Shown here: one piece after another, positions 37,200 through 45,743 of the stretch
How the letters are laid out: every line of letters starts with the position of its first letter
Numbering within the stretch: position 1 is the stretch's first letter
Assembly (NCBI RefSeq): GCF_002154725.1
Contig: NZ_MTAW01000169.1
Location: 47,138-111,137, forward strand
From: Nostoc sp. 106C
GTDB lineage: Bacteria > Cyanobacteriota > Cyanobacteriia > Cyanobacteriales > Nostocaceae
Direction of reading: 5' to 3'
Length of the DNA: 64,000 nt
Made by a program: the position numbers and the translations under genes
The notes under the pieces: generated by a model
Told to the model about the DNA's origin: nothing
The model's input: the letters and a program-made list of their open reading frames with translations, nothing else
Databases searched by the model: none

Positions 37200-37317
37200 T
37201 TTTATACCGTGTCACTTTTGCTGTAACATATGAGAACCATTCCACATCCTGCCTGCCGCAGAAGAGCGAGAGAGGAGTATCTTTGATAGAACTGAAGTGA
37301 AATGGTATTAGCTCTTT

Positions 37318-37349
37318 AAAACCCTGGTATTTCTACCAGGGTTTTTTTT
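37318..37349 (+). terminator. Rho-independent terminator after clpC
   Basis: A perfect stem ACCCTGGTA / TACCAGGGT (37321-37329, 37334-37342) with a 4-nt loop is followed by TTTTTTT. It lies about 120 bp beyond the clpC stop. Confidence 0.9.
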
Positions 37350-37462
37350 AGGGAGTTGTTGGATGGGGACGAAATACTATTTTCTAGAATACCGATTCAG
37401 TATTCAGGATTAATGAATCGGTGTTCTGGCAATAGGATGAAGTCGATTTGTTAAAGCTTCTA

Positions 37463-37565
37463 ATACCAAATCAAATAATGTTTGCGACACATCAATAAAT
37501 ATTCTAGAGGTCACGGCAGTGCCGTGCCCCTACAATCTGTCGCATTCTTTTTTCAAATTTGGTAT
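37463..37565. repeat. 103-bp MITE-like inverted-repeat element
   Basis: The terminal arms are ATACCAAAT (37463-37471) and ATTTGGTAT (37557-37565). The inner pair GCGACA / TGTCGC and the central 15-bp palindrome CACGGCA-G-TGCCGTG (37512-37526) make a nested cruciform. No coding capacity is present. The format fits a small non-autonomous interspersed element inserted between clpC and the oxygenase gene. Confidence 0.65.
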
Positions 37566-37629
37566 AACTCACCACCAGCAAGCAGCAATTCAATCACTTC
37601 CAACTGCGATCGCCCCACTAATGAGTAGT

Positions 37630-38238
37630 TCAATAGACTTCCGACATTCGACGGTACATCACATCTGAGCGTAAAACGTACTTTCGTCCTTGGATAACAG
37701 GAGTACCTTCATGTACTAGTTCGTGGACAAAACACAAAGACATACCTGTAACTGGAACCACAGCGATAGTAAGTAAATGTTCATAATATCGACGTGGAAG
37801 ATGAAAACGGGTTTCACCACCATCAAAACCTTCATTCAGGTAAATCATGAAAGTCAATAAACTTTCCTCGCCGTTAGGTCGCTGATAAGAACCATCATGA
37901 TGAAGCGCAAACCTCTGACCTGGGTCGTAGCGATAGAAACGAAAACGCTCATTCAGCCCCAACGCTTGCCATTGCCCAATAGTATTAGGTATAAGATTTG
38001 ACATTCGCTGCCATAAATCAAAAGCTCGTTCTTGGTCATCTAAAATGACACGCTGATTATTGCGGATGTCGGGACGTCTTTCAAAACCTCGGATGGTATT
38101 AATCGGAGCATCTGTATAACCAATGTTTTCGGTTAAAGTAATATACTCAGCGCATTCTTGTGGTGAGAGAATATTATCCAACGTGAAAATTTCGTTGCCA
38201 AGCAAATTTTTCTTGGTCATGGTTGAAGATGAGTGCAT
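37630..38238 (-). CDS. 2-oxoglutarate/Fe(II) oxygenase, prolyl-4-hydroxylase-like
   Basis: The 202-residue protein has the double-stranded beta-helix iron motif. HHD lies in RFALHHDGSYQRP near 116, the distal His in FVHELVHEGTPV near 172, and a 2OG-binding Arg in KYVLRSDVMY near 190. The middle strand GGETRFHLPRR is also typical of P4H-like enzymes. The substrate is unknown; small prolyl-hydroxylase-like oxygenases act on proteins or on free small molecules. Upstream lies a Uma2 remnant. An alternative start is M7. No signal peptide is seen. Confidence 0.88.
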   Translation of the reverse strand: MHSSSTMTKKNLLGNEIFTLDNILSPQECAEYITLTENIGYTDAPINTIRGFERRPDIRNNQRVILDDQERAFDLWQRMSNLIPNTIGQWQALGLNERFRFYRYDPGQRFALHHDGSYQRPNGEESLLTFMIYLNEGFDGGETRFHLPRRYYEHLLTIAVVPVTGMSLCFVHELVHEGTPVIQGRKYVLRSDVMYRRMSEVY

Positions 38239-38353
38239 TTTTTGTAATGACGCACATCATTTTTCATAGTTTCAATCACAATACTGCCAATAGTCATCGC
38301 AATGTTTTCAACTATTTGTCACTTCATATCAGCTTCTCTAGCCGTAGCCAAAA

Positions 38354-38455
38354 TTATTGGTAAGGAACAATATCAATTAGTTCGTAGCGATCGCAATCGC
38401 CGTATTGAGTAATAAATTCATCAACGGTTAGAATTTTTAGGGCTGATTTAACCAT
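38354..38455 (-). pseudogene. N-terminal fragment of a Uma2-family gene
   Basis: A 33-codon frame reads MVKSALKILTVDEFITQYGD and then CDRYELIDIVPYQ before a stop. The pattern 'LTVDEF...YGD..RYELIDGE' is the usual start of Uma2/DUF820 proteins; the rest of the domain is missing. It is a decayed copy between the 2OG oxygenase and PrxQ genes. Confidence 0.55.
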
Positions 38456-38582
38456 TGTGATTCTTCCTGATAATTTAGCGATGCCTGCGGGTTCTGCGAA
38501 GCAGTACGCGTCTACGCAAATACCTAAGTAATAATCTTAATTTTAGGCATTTGCGATCGCCATCAACTGCAATTAATTCTTA

Positions 38583-39152
38583 CTACACATTACTCCCCTC
38601 GTTTTTGCCTTGCAACTCCTCAAGTCGCGCCAGTACTTCTGTGCTGTGAACACTAGGATTGACTTTAACAAAAGTCTCGCGCAAAATGCCCTCTGGATCG
38701 ATGACAAAACTGTGGCGCATAGAGACGTAACCAATCCAAGAACCGTAAGCTTTACTCACTGCGCCAGTGGTATCTGCCAACAGAGGGAATTTTAGCCCCT
38801 CTGAATCACAAAATTCAGCGTGAGAATCAACATCATCCGCGCTGACACCAATAATTTGCGTATTCTTTTCGATGTATTTGGGCAAATCTTGCTGAAAACG
38901 ACGCGCTTCTATCGTGCAACCAGAGGTGAAGTCTTTCGGGTAAAAATAAAGCACTACCCACTTACCACGCAATTGGGAAAGGGAGATTGTACCGTTACCT
39001 GTGTTGGTTGGCAAAGTAAACTCTGGTGCAGGTTGATTAATTGCTGGGAGTTTACCACCAAGTGCATCAGCAACAGAAGTAAAGTTTAGCCAACTGAAAA
39101 TAGCAACATAGCTGGCGAATAATATGCTCAAAAAAGTGCGACGAGAAATCAT
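38583..39152 (-). CDS. Peroxiredoxin of the BCP/PrxQ type, with signal peptide
   Basis: The 189-residue thioredoxin-fold peroxidase has the peroxidatic Cys in FYPKDFTSGCTIEARRF near residue 80. The family pattern continues as FPLLADTTGAVSKAYGSW and RHSFVIDPEGIL. It starts with a signal sequence or membrane anchor (SRRTFLSILFASYVAIFSWL), so it likely acts in the thylakoid lumen or periplasm. The resolving Cys expected five residues after the peroxidatic one is absent (Ala). Another Cys in HAEFCDSEG may play that role, or the enzyme may be 1-Cys. sipA lies just upstream on the same strand. Confidence 0.92.
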   Translation of the reverse strand: MISRRTFLSILFASYVAIFSWLNFTSVADALGGKLPAINQPAPEFTLPTNTGNGTISLSQLRGKWVVLYFYPKDFTSGCTIEARRFQQDLPKYIEKNTQIIGVSADDVDSHAEFCDSEGLKFPLLADTTGAVSKAYGSWIGYVSMRHSFVIDPEGILRETFVKVNPSVHSTEVLARLEELQGKNEGSNV

Positions 39153-39183
39153 GTGCAGATAAGAATTATAACTTTACACAAGT

Positions 39184-39447
39184 TTACAATTCTTCGTTGC
39201 TATTTGGCTCTGGTTCAGATTCGGGAGGGATATCTGTGCTTTCGATGTATTGGCTATCAAGAAGAAAAGTTCCCTTGGTAAAGCGAATACCCCAATATCC
39301 ACCAGGACGACGGTCTATCACTGTACCTTCTTCACCAAGGTGAATCACATCAGGGGGACGGAGCATAGGCATGGGTTCAGCAGTTTTGACGTAAGCTGGT
39401 AGTGCTACAACCCGGACTTTACTACCAATAGTAAATTCTTTAGACAT
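39184..39447 (-). CDS. sipA: Regulatory protein SipA (DUF3148)
   Basis: The 87-residue SH3-like protein has the near-invariant block AEPMPMLRPPDVIHLGEEGT followed by VIDRRPGGYWGIRFTKGTFL and LLDSQYIE. SipA (NblS-interacting protein A) binds the histidine kinase NblS, which controls high-light and nutrient-stress responses in cyanobacteria. The C-terminus here carries a short acidic tail (PESEPEPNSNEEL). It is transcribed in the same direction as prxQ, 31 bp upstream of it, so light-stress signalling and peroxide removal may be co-expressed. Confidence 0.9.
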   Translation of the reverse strand: MSKEFTIGSKVRVVALPAYVKTAEPMPMLRPPDVIHLGEEGTVIDRRPGGYWGIRFTKGTFLLDSQYIESTDIPPESEPEPNSNEEL

Positions 39448-39522
39448 TTTGATAAAACAAAGAGTTTTGAATTAACTCATAACTCAAAACTCCGATCTTT
39501 TGCTAGGGGCTACCCAATTTTT

Positions 39523-40044
39523 TTAATTCTGACGGTTGGCTAGACCACATAAAGCTTGTACATCAGCCAAAGGTAAGTGCCAAAGTAATTCTGGTTGCCA
39601 AGTATCTGGATCTAAGTGAGAGTGGTAACCTCGTTGGTATGCTTGCCATAGTCTGTCCCAATTAAGCTGCTGTGGTTGGTTTTTGTAAATGATGCGTAAC
39701 AGTGCTAGCCCTAGCATCAGATTAATTAGTTGAAACTTAGTTCCTAATAGGAAGGCCTGAACTTCTGCTTCCCCTATAAAGTCTGTACCATAACCTGTGA
39801 TCACGTGAATCCCATCGTGGAGTTGTTTGCGGCGAGGACCTGTAGTGAAGGGTTTGAGGTTGTTTTGCTCCAAGAAGTCAGCCAAGGTCCTACCAAAAGT
39901 CCCCAGAGGAAGCACTCGCAATTTCTCTATGTAGACAATTTGAGGAACAGCTAGTCCGTGTACTTCAGCTTGGCGATCAAGTAAATCCAACAGCTGTTGC
40001 AAGCGAGGAACAGGATTAGAAGCTGTGGTGGGGGATTGCATCAT
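39523..40044 (-). CDS. Coq4-family protein
   Basis: The 173-residue protein has the Coq4 metal motif HDxxH...E in LHDGIHVITGYGTDFIGEAE near 79-98, preceded by LRVLPLGTFGRTLADFLEQN. Coq4 functions in ubiquinone biosynthesis in mitochondria and proteobacteria. Cyanobacteria make plastoquinone, not ubiquinone, so its job here is open: prenylquinone metabolism, or a scaffold for membrane-bound enzymes. The protein is shorter than eukaryotic Coq4 (about 230-260 mature residues) but keeps the core. It sits upstream of sipA-prxQ on the same strand. Confidence 0.8.
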   Translation of the reverse strand: MMQSPTTASNPVPRLQQLLDLLDRQAEVHGLAVPQIVYIEKLRVLPLGTFGRTLADFLEQNNLKPFTTGPRRKQLHDGIHVITGYGTDFIGEAEVQAFLLGTKFQLINLMLGLALLRIIYKNQPQQLNWDRLWQAYQRGYHSHLDPDTWQPELLWHLPLADVQALCGLANRQN

Positions 40045-40104
40045 ACTCTTGTGTTTAAAATATCGTAGATTAACTCTATCTAAATTTGGATTAATTACTA
40101 TTGT

Positions 40105-40141
40105 TATGAAAAATGACTGAACATAATTGCTCAGTCATTTT
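40105..40141 (-). terminator. Terminator of the Spy-like gene
   Basis: A perfect 11-bp stem AAAATGACTGA / TCAGTCATTTT (40110-40120, 40131-40141). Read on the minus strand it ends in TTTTTC. It lies about 170 bp beyond the stop of the Spy-like gene at 40311. Confidence 0.75.
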
Positions 40142-40310
40142 CGGGTTTATAAATGTTTAATTACTCTATATTTAATAGAATAATAAGGTCAAGATTTGTA
40201 GTTAATTCATTGCTAATAAATTCTCCGATAATTAAAGGTAATAAAAATGCGGTAGACAGTGGTAATTTGGCTTTATTTATTTAGCAAAAGCTGCTCAACA
40301 ATACGGGGTT

Positions 40311-40880
40311 TTAAGGTGTTGTTCCTTGGTTACGGCGTTGTTGCCAGCGCGCACGTGCATTTTCACGCAATTGCTGAAGTTTTGTCCGTTGTTCGGGAGT
40401 TAATAATGCTTGAATCTTTTGTTGTGAAGACTGCCTGATTTGCTTAACTTCTGATGACTGCATTACTTGCTTAAGTTGATTTTTTTGCTCTTCAGTTAGA
40501 TTTAGTGCAGCAAAACCTCTCTTGGAACCCTGACCTCTTTGTTGGCCTGCTTGGCGCTGACCTCGCTGCCATTGACCTCTTTGTGCCTTTAATTCATTTA
40601 ACTTATCTTTTTGTTCTTGAGTAAAGTTGACTCTTTGTAGAATAAGCTGTTCAATTTGGTTGCGGGTATCACGTTGAATTGTTTGAATTTGGCTTTTTTG
40701 TGTATCTGTTAATCCCAATTCTGCCCAAGGCCCTTTACGGTTATGGGGAACTTGTCCATTTGTGGCTTGTGCAACTAGTCTATGAGAAGAAAAGCCTGAT
40801 TGCGCTTTGACTGCAAAGGGGGTAGCAGCTAAAGTTAAGGCGATCGCTCCAGCTACTAGTGATAATGCTTTAACTTTCAT
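40311..40880 (-). CDS. Spy/CpxP-like periplasmic protein (LTxxQ repeats)
   Basis: The 189-residue protein has a signal peptide (KVKALSLVAGAIALTLAATP, cleavage near VKAQ). Three LTxxQ-type motifs (LTDTQK, LTEEQK, LTPEQR) lie in long Gln/Arg-rich helices, as in the periplasmic chaperone Spy and the stress regulator CpxP. A middle segment is strikingly Gly/Gln/Arg-rich. It is divergent from a two-component system across 338 bp. In other bacteria Spy/CpxP proteins are induced by envelope or metal stress through a neighbouring kinase/regulator, and the same arrangement is suggested here. Confidence 0.87.
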   Translation of the reverse strand: MKVKALSLVAGAIALTLAATPFAVKAQSGFSSHRLVAQATNGQVPHNRKGPWAELGLTDTQKSQIQTIQRDTRNQIEQLILQRVNFTQEQKDKLNELKAQRGQWQRGQRQAGQQRGQGSKRGFAALNLTEEQKNQLKQVMQSSEVKQIRQSSQQKIQALLTPEQRTKLQQLRENARARWQQRRNQGTTP

Positions 40881-41218
40881 GGATAACCTCGTGTGTTTTT
40901 TCCTTGTTGGATGTCACCATCATAAGAAGTCATCTTTACCAACTACATGAGGAGAAAGTCATGAATACACCCATGACTTTAGTCATTATTTATTTGTGAG
41001 CAATAATACTAGTCATTTAATGTAAATTAAACTAGAGTTATAAAACTGCTTACATAGTGGATATTTTTTAGATTTATCTTTAAATACATTGCACATAACT
41101 AAGTATATCCGCGCAATTTAATTTAAAACTATCATGAAATATAAATAAGAATACTTACCTTTAATATATGCCAATCTCCTTATGATAAAAGTCATTAATA
41201 CATTTAAATTTAAATAAT
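40881..41218. promoter_or_regulatory. Divergent promoter region, Spy-like gene and two-component system
   Basis: A 338-bp AT-rich region separates the two transcription start regions. No defined operator palindrome stands out. A short direct repetition, CATGA...CATGACTTTAGTCAT near 40960-40986, contains a small inverted repeat (ATGACT / AGTCAT) that could bind the NarL-type regulator. Confidence 0.45.
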
Positions 41219-42427
41219 ATGAAACGTCCAATTCAATTTCAGAATCATCCTTTTCGATTTCTACTTTATTTGGAGTGGATATTACTAGCGATCGCTACTA
41301 TAAGCGCTGTCATGCCATATCCCTCACCAAAATTTTCTAGTCGGTTTCCAGAAATTGCAACTGCAAGTTTGATTATTTTTGGCTTAATGGGCTTGCGCCT
41401 GCCCACAGGTAATAAAATCACTAAAATAATTTATACTGCTAGTGAAGTTTTATTAATTTTAATAACTGGCTTTGTTGGTGGGAGGGCCTCTAGGCTTTTT
41501 CCTTTTATTTACATAATTTTGGTAACTCGCAGTTGCTTAATTTTTAATTTACCTGGGCGTTTGGTAGTTACATTTATATCATTTATTTTATTTTTACTAA
41601 CATTACAGCAAAGGTTGCATAACTTTCCAATATCGCCACAAGCACAAGAGCGTTTTCAATTCTTCACCCTGAGCCTAGCTCTCTTATTTGGGTTAAGTTT
41701 AATTTTTGTATTACTGTTGATGAATACAGTATTATCTGAACGTCAAAGTCGTGAAGAACTAGCTATTGCTAATGAGAAACTTCGTCAATATGCTCTACGA
41801 ATTGAAAATCAAGCAACCCTAGAAGAACGTAATCGCATTGCTCGCGAAATTCATGATTCTTTAGGACATTCGTTAACAGCCTTAAATCTACAATTAGAAA
41901 CTGCTTTAAAACTTTCACAATCTAATCCAAATAAAGCTCAGAGTTTTTTAGTTAGAGCCAAAGAATTAGGTTCTAAAGCATTACAAGATGTCCGACAATC
42001 TATTTCTACTATGCGTTCTCATCCTTTGCAAGAGCAATCTTTAGAACAAGCGGTTCAAGGATTATTAGAAGATTTTCAACATGCAAATGGTTTTTCACCA
42101 ATTTGTATCATTAATTTAGAAGAATCTTTACCCAATGAGCTTAAAATTGCTATTTATAGAATTATTCAAGAATCATTGACAAATATTTCCAAATATGCGC
42201 AAGCAACAGAAGTTAGAATAGAAATAGAGAAAACTCCTAGAAGTTTACGTTTAAGCATTCAGGATAACGGTAAAGGCTTTGATTTTAAACAAAATACTAC
42301 TGGTTTTGGATTGCAAAGTATGCGCGATCGCACTCTAGCGATCGGAGGTGTATTTAATATTCTAAGTGCTCCTGGCTATGGTTGTAAAATTACAGTTGAT
42401 ATTCCCCAAATAAGGTTGAATAAATGA
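41219..42427 (+). CDS. NarL-type sensor histidine kinase (HisKA_3)
   Basis: The 402-residue kinase has an N-terminal membrane domain with about five or six hydrophobic helices (residues 10-165) and no large periplasmic loop. A coiled coil leads to HisKA_3 with His212 in [20 protein letters not shown]. HATPase_c has [28 protein letters not shown] and [10 protein letters not shown]. Its stop overlaps the start of the response regulator by four bases. Because sensing is within the membrane, the signal may be membrane state or envelope stress, consistent with the divergent Spy-like gene. Confidence 0.95.
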   Translation: MKRPIQFQNHPFRFLLYLEWILLAIATISAVMPYPSPKFSSRFPEIATASLIIFGLMGLRLPTGNKITKIIYTASEVLLILITGFVGGRASRLFPFIYIILVTRSCLIFNLPGRLVVTFISFILFLLTLQQRLHNFPISPQAQERFQFFTLSLALLFGLSLIFVLLLMNTVLSERQSREELAIANEKLRQYALRIENQATLEERNRIAREIHDSLGHSLTALNLQLETALKLSQSNPNKAQSFLVRAKELGSKALQDVRQSISTMRSHPLQEQSLEQAVQGLLEDFQHANGFSPICIINLEESLPNELKIAIYRIIQESLTNISKYAQATEVRIEIEKTPRSLRLSIQDNGKGFDFKQNTTGFGLQSMRDRTLAIGGVFNILSAPGYGCKITVDIPQIRLNK

Positions 42428-43086
42428 TAAAAGTATTGCTCGTAGATGACCAAAACTTAATCCGGCAAGGATTAAGAGCATTATTAGAACTAGAAGCAGA
42501 TTTAGAAGTAGTGGGAGAAGCAGAAAATGGTGAGATGGCAATTAATTTGGTTGCACAATTACAACCAAATGTAGTATTGATGGATATTAGAATGCCTATT
42601 ATGGATGGAGTTGCAGCTACGAGAGAAATTCATAAGCGTTTTAGCGGCATTAAAGTTTTAGTATTAACAACTTTTGACGATGATGAATATGTGAAAGCAG
42701 CCCTCAAAAATGGTGCAATGGGTTATTTACTAAAAGATACACCATCAGAAGAATTAGCTTTCGCTATTCGCGCCGTTGACAAAGGTTATACTCAACTAGG
42801 TCCAGGAATAGTTAAAAAACTTTTGGCTCAATTTCCTAGTTTAGAAGCAACCCAGTCACCACCAATACCGCCTAGTTTGGCAGAACTTACTCCTAGAGAA
42901 AAAGAGGTTTTAAGCTTAATTGCTCAAGGTGCTAGTAACCGCGAAATTGCCCAAAAACTTTACATCTCTGAGGGTACAGTGAAGAATCATGTCACCAATA
43001 TGTTGAATCGCTTGAATTTACGCGATCGCACACAAGCAGCAATTTTTGCTAATACATATTTGTCTTATTTAACTGAGTCTGATTAA
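42424..43086 (+). CDS. NarL/FixJ-family response regulator
   Basis: The 220-residue protein has a receiver domain ([10 protein letters not shown], phosphoacceptor Asp54 in [13 protein letters not shown], Thr in [11 protein letters not shown]). The LuxR-type helix-turn-helix is [20 protein letters not shown] and [20 protein letters not shown]. It overlaps the kinase gene by ATGA, so the two form one translationally coupled two-component system. Likely targets include its own promoter and the divergent Spy-like gene. Confidence 0.96.
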   Translation: MIKVLLVDDQNLIRQGLRALLELEADLEVVGEAENGEMAINLVAQLQPNVVLMDIRMPIMDGVAATREIHKRFSGIKVLVLTTFDDDEYVKAALKNGAMGYLLKDTPSEELAFAIRAVDKGYTQLGPGIVKKLLAQFPSLEATQSPPIPPSLAELTPREKEVLSLIAQGASNREIAQKLYISEGTVKNHVTNMLNRLNLRDRTQAAIFANTYLSYLTESD

Positions 43087-43145
43087 CTTTTTTATTCTAC
43101 GCAGGGTAGAAGACAAAGTAAGTTATTCTTATTTAAGTAATAAGG

Positions 43146-43571
43146 TTATTTAAACAATTTCAGGCATTCTGTTTTTAAAATGCCTTTAGTCACCTTGATA
43201 TTTCTAAATGACTTAGCGATTACCTCTTCACAAGATATATTAATTTGTGACTGATTGACAGAAATCAAATCTTGAATTGAAGCACCATATACAATTTCTG
43301 ATATACCCGTCCAAATACAAGCGGTTGCACACATTGGACAAGGTTCGCCAGTTGTATAGATACTATAACCTTCCAAAGAAGGATTTTTAAGTTTAGCTGT
43401 TAAACTACGAGTAACATTGATTTCTGCATGAGCAGATGGATCGTTATCTCGTCTTACAGTATTATGACCTACGGCAACTACTTCGTTATCTTTCACAATC
43501 ACTGCACCATAAGGAGCATCACCTTTTTTTGCCTCTGTCAGTGCTAGATGCATAAAATCTTCATGGTTCAT
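43146..43571 (-). CDS. Nucleoside/nucleobase deaminase (CMP/dCMP-type zinc)
   Basis: The 141-residue protein has the zinc-deaminase motifs SAHAEINVTRSL (HAE) near 47 and GEPCPMCATACIW (PCxxC) near 75-85. The N-terminal MHLALTEAKKGDAPYGAVIV is as in guanine deaminases and tRNA adenosine deaminases. Lacking the typical TadA C-terminal Arg-rich tRNA-binding end, it more likely deaminates free bases such as guanine or cytosine. It converges with the response-regulator gene. The start is the first ATG. Confidence 0.9.
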   Translation of the reverse strand: MNHEDFMHLALTEAKKGDAPYGAVIVKDNEVVAVGHNTVRRDNDPSAHAEINVTRSLTAKLKNPSLEGYSIYTTGEPCPMCATACIWTGISEIVYGASIQDLISVNQSQINISCEEVIAKSFRNIKVTKGILKTECLKLFK

Positions 43572-43662
43572 AATAGTTAGGAAGTTGAAAAAGATACTTG
43601 TTAAGAATATCTCATTTTGATTATTATTTCTGCGAACTACTGAAAAAAAGCTAGTGTCAATT

Positions 43663-44442
43663 ATGTTACTTAGCAGAGAAAAAGCCGAATTCTACTTAAC
43701 AGATCTAGATACACCAGTAGGTCAAGGGATTAATTTAACTATTGCCGGACTAGTTTTTTTGTCATCAGGCATTTTTGTGGCAGAAACTTATAATATTCCT
43801 GATTCTGTCCGTTTCCAATTAAATATTGTAGATACTGCTATTTTTATAATTTTTGTATTTGAATACATAATGCGTCTATGGAGCGCGGAAAATAAAATTA
43901 AGTATTTTCTCAGCTTATATTCAATTATTGATTTAATAGCAATTTTGCCATTTTTTTTGGGAGCAGTAGATCTAAGCTTTATTCGATTGCTGCGATGGTT
44001 TCGGATTTTAAAATTAATTAGAGTTATCGATCAAAGATTTTTCTTTGGCAGTGTTAGCAGTGAAGATGGAGTTATATTTGTCCGCATATTATTTACATTA
44101 TTTGCCATTATATTTGTTTACTCAGGCTTAATTTATCAAGTTGAACATCCTGTAAATCCACAAGTTTTCACTACTTTTTTGGATGCATTGTATTTCTCGA
44201 TTGTCACAATGACAACTGTGGGTTTTGGTGATGTGACACCAGCTTCAGAATTAGGTCGTGGACTAACAGTATTGATGATTTTGACAGGTATTGCACTAAT
44301 TCCTTGGCAAGTAGGTGATTTAATTAAACGATTGGTGAAAACTGCTAACCAAGTAGAAATAATTTGTTCTGGATGCGGTTTAGCTTTTCACGATGCAGAT
44401 GCAGGATTTTGTAAAAGGTGTGGCGCGAAGTTATCTAAGTAA
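43663..44442 (+). CDS. Voltage-gated-type K+ channel with C-terminal zinc ribbon
   Basis: The protein of about 259 residues has six hydrophobic segments of the ion-transport family. S4 carries FIRLLRWFRILKLIRVIDQR with regularly spaced arginines. The pore helix is followed by the K+ selectivity filter TMTTVGFGDVTP near residue 185, and S6 is LTVLMILTGIALIPW. The C-terminus is unusual: a compact zinc ribbon, CSGCGLAFHDADAGFCKRCG, ends the protein. I use the ATG at 43663; a GTG at 43654 would add three residues. Confidence 0.9.
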   Translation: MLLSREKAEFYLTDLDTPVGQGINLTIAGLVFLSSGIFVAETYNIPDSVRFQLNIVDTAIFIIFVFEYIMRLWSAENKIKYFLSLYSIIDLIAILPFFLGAVDLSFIRLLRWFRILKLIRVIDQRFFFGSVSSEDGVIFVRILFTLFAIIFVYSGLIYQVEHPVNPQVFTTFLDALYFSIVTMTTVGFGDVTPASELGRGLTVLMILTGIALIPWQVGDLIKRLVKTANQVEIICSGCGLAFHDADAGFCKRCGAKLSK

Positions 44443-44634
44443 TTCGTCCTTTGTCATTTGTCATTGGAGTAGAGCTTTACATAGTGTGGTACGTGTAGTA
44501 TAACTGTAATGCAAATAGTTTCCGTAAACGTTGTAACTCATGGTGTAGTAATACATTGTTCATTTCAATTTGGGGAATTATTAAGTTTGAATTCCTTAAA
44601 AAGGCAAGTGGTGTGCTGAACAGGAGTAAACTTT

Positions 44635-45585
44635 ATGGATGCCTTGCTACATAATCCAATTGCAGATATGTACGGGCCGGATTTTCTACTGTTGTATGGC
44701 AGTATCATTATCTTGACAGTGTTAGTTTGTGGGTGGCTCATACAAGATCCCACAAAAAACCAACCTTTACCCTTAATTCCCAGCGAACCAGATCCCTACG
44801 AAATTGCTTACTTGCGTTCGGGAACAGTAGAAGTGGTAAAGGTAGCGATTTTGAATTTAATTCAGAGAGGTTATTTACAAATCGCCGAACAATTAATTAG
44901 CCAAGCGCAAAATCACAATAATCTGTCTGAGTTACAGCCTCTAGAACAGCAAGTTTTTTCTAGTTTTTCCTCTACCCCAGCTATAAAATCCATCAATTCA
45001 ATAGCCGAGAAAGTAGAACCATACTGCAATATTTACGAAGAAGAGTTAGACAACGAGCAACTGCTATATGCTCAAAAATGGCAAACATCGAATATTCAAG
45101 TAGGCTTGATTGCGGCAACAATTATTTTTAGCTTAGGGAGTTATAAGCTGCTCGTCGCTTTAGGAAAGGGACGCCATAACGTAGGTTTTTTAATAGTTAT
45201 GAGTGTCTTATCGATTATCGGTATTTTATGGTTTGCGAGCAAGCGATCGCGCTTAAGTCTGCGAGGTCAAGCTTATCTCCAACAACTCCAACAAACCTTT
45301 GCAGAGGCGAAAACCAAGGTAAAATTTAGCATCCCTTCTGCATTTGAATACAACTTGGTTGTAGCATTATTTGGCGTTGAAGCTTTAGCTGGCACTTCCT
45401 ACGATTCATACTACAAAGTATTCTTTCCCCCAACATACTCTAGAACTAGTAGCAGGCAAAGCAGCTCGTCAAATGGTTCTTGTAGTAGTTCTAGCTGTAG
45501 TTCTTGCAGTAGTGGGAGTTCCTGCGGTGGCGGTAGTTCTTGCGGTGGTGGTTGTGGTGGCTGCGGCGGTGGTTGTGGCGGTTAG
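44635..45585 (+). CDS. TIGR04222-type membrane protein with Cys/Gly-rich C-terminal tail
   Basis: The 316-residue protein has a TM helix at about 16-36 and a cytoplasmic winged-helix-like domain (DPYEIAYLRSGTVEVVKVAI, LIQRGYLQIAE). Two more TM helices lie at about 155-205 and a second soluble part follows. The last 45 residues are Ser/Gly/Cys only: SNGSCSSSSCSSCSSGSSC, then GGGSSCGGGCGGCGGGCGG, with eight cysteines. I recall this as the TIGR04222 family. A clear AGGAG precedes the ATG. Downstream lie a small membrane protein, a DUF692/MNIO enzyme and its partner. MNIO enzymes modify cysteines in peptides, so the tail is a plausible substrate. Confidence 0.8.
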   Translation: MDALLHNPIADMYGPDFLLLYGSIIILTVLVCGWLIQDPTKNQPLPLIPSEPDPYEIAYLRSGTVEVVKVAILNLIQRGYLQIAEQLISQAQNHNNLSELQPLEQQVFSSFSSTPAIKSINSIAEKVEPYCNIYEEELDNEQLLYAQKWQTSNIQVGLIAATIIFSLGSYKLLVALGKGRHNVGFLIVMSVLSIIGILWFASKRSRLSLRGQAYLQQLQQTFAEAKTKVKFSIPSAFEYNLVVALFGVEALAGTSYDSYYKVFFPPTYSRTSSRQSSSSNGSCSSSSCSSCSSGSSCGGGSSCGGGCGGCGGGCGG

Positions 45586-45596
45586 TGAGAAAAAAT

Positions 45597-45728
45597 ATGT
45601 CAAATCAACCTATTCCCAGTTCGCTAACAGCAGCGCCAAAAATTAAGTTGCTAATTGCTGCCGTGGCAATATTGGTAGTGGTGGCGATCGCTAAAATAGT
45701 TGTAGATATGCGAGTACCTCACTTCTAG
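45597..45728 (+). CDS. 43-residue single-helix membrane protein
   Basis: It starts 11 bp after the TIGR04222 gene (MSNQPIPSSLTAAPKIKL, then one hydrophobic helix LIAAVAILVVVAIAKIVV, ending DMRVPHF). A longer frame from 45540 exists, but that part overlaps the Gly/Cys tail coding sequence in another frame, so the ATG at 45597 is preferred. I know no family for it. Its tight placement suggests it is a subunit of, or helper for, the Cys-tail membrane protein. Confidence 0.6.
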   Translation: MSNQPIPSSLTAAPKIKLLIAAVAILVVVAIAKIVVDMRVPHF

Positions 45729-45743
45729 ATGCTCGCCTACTTA

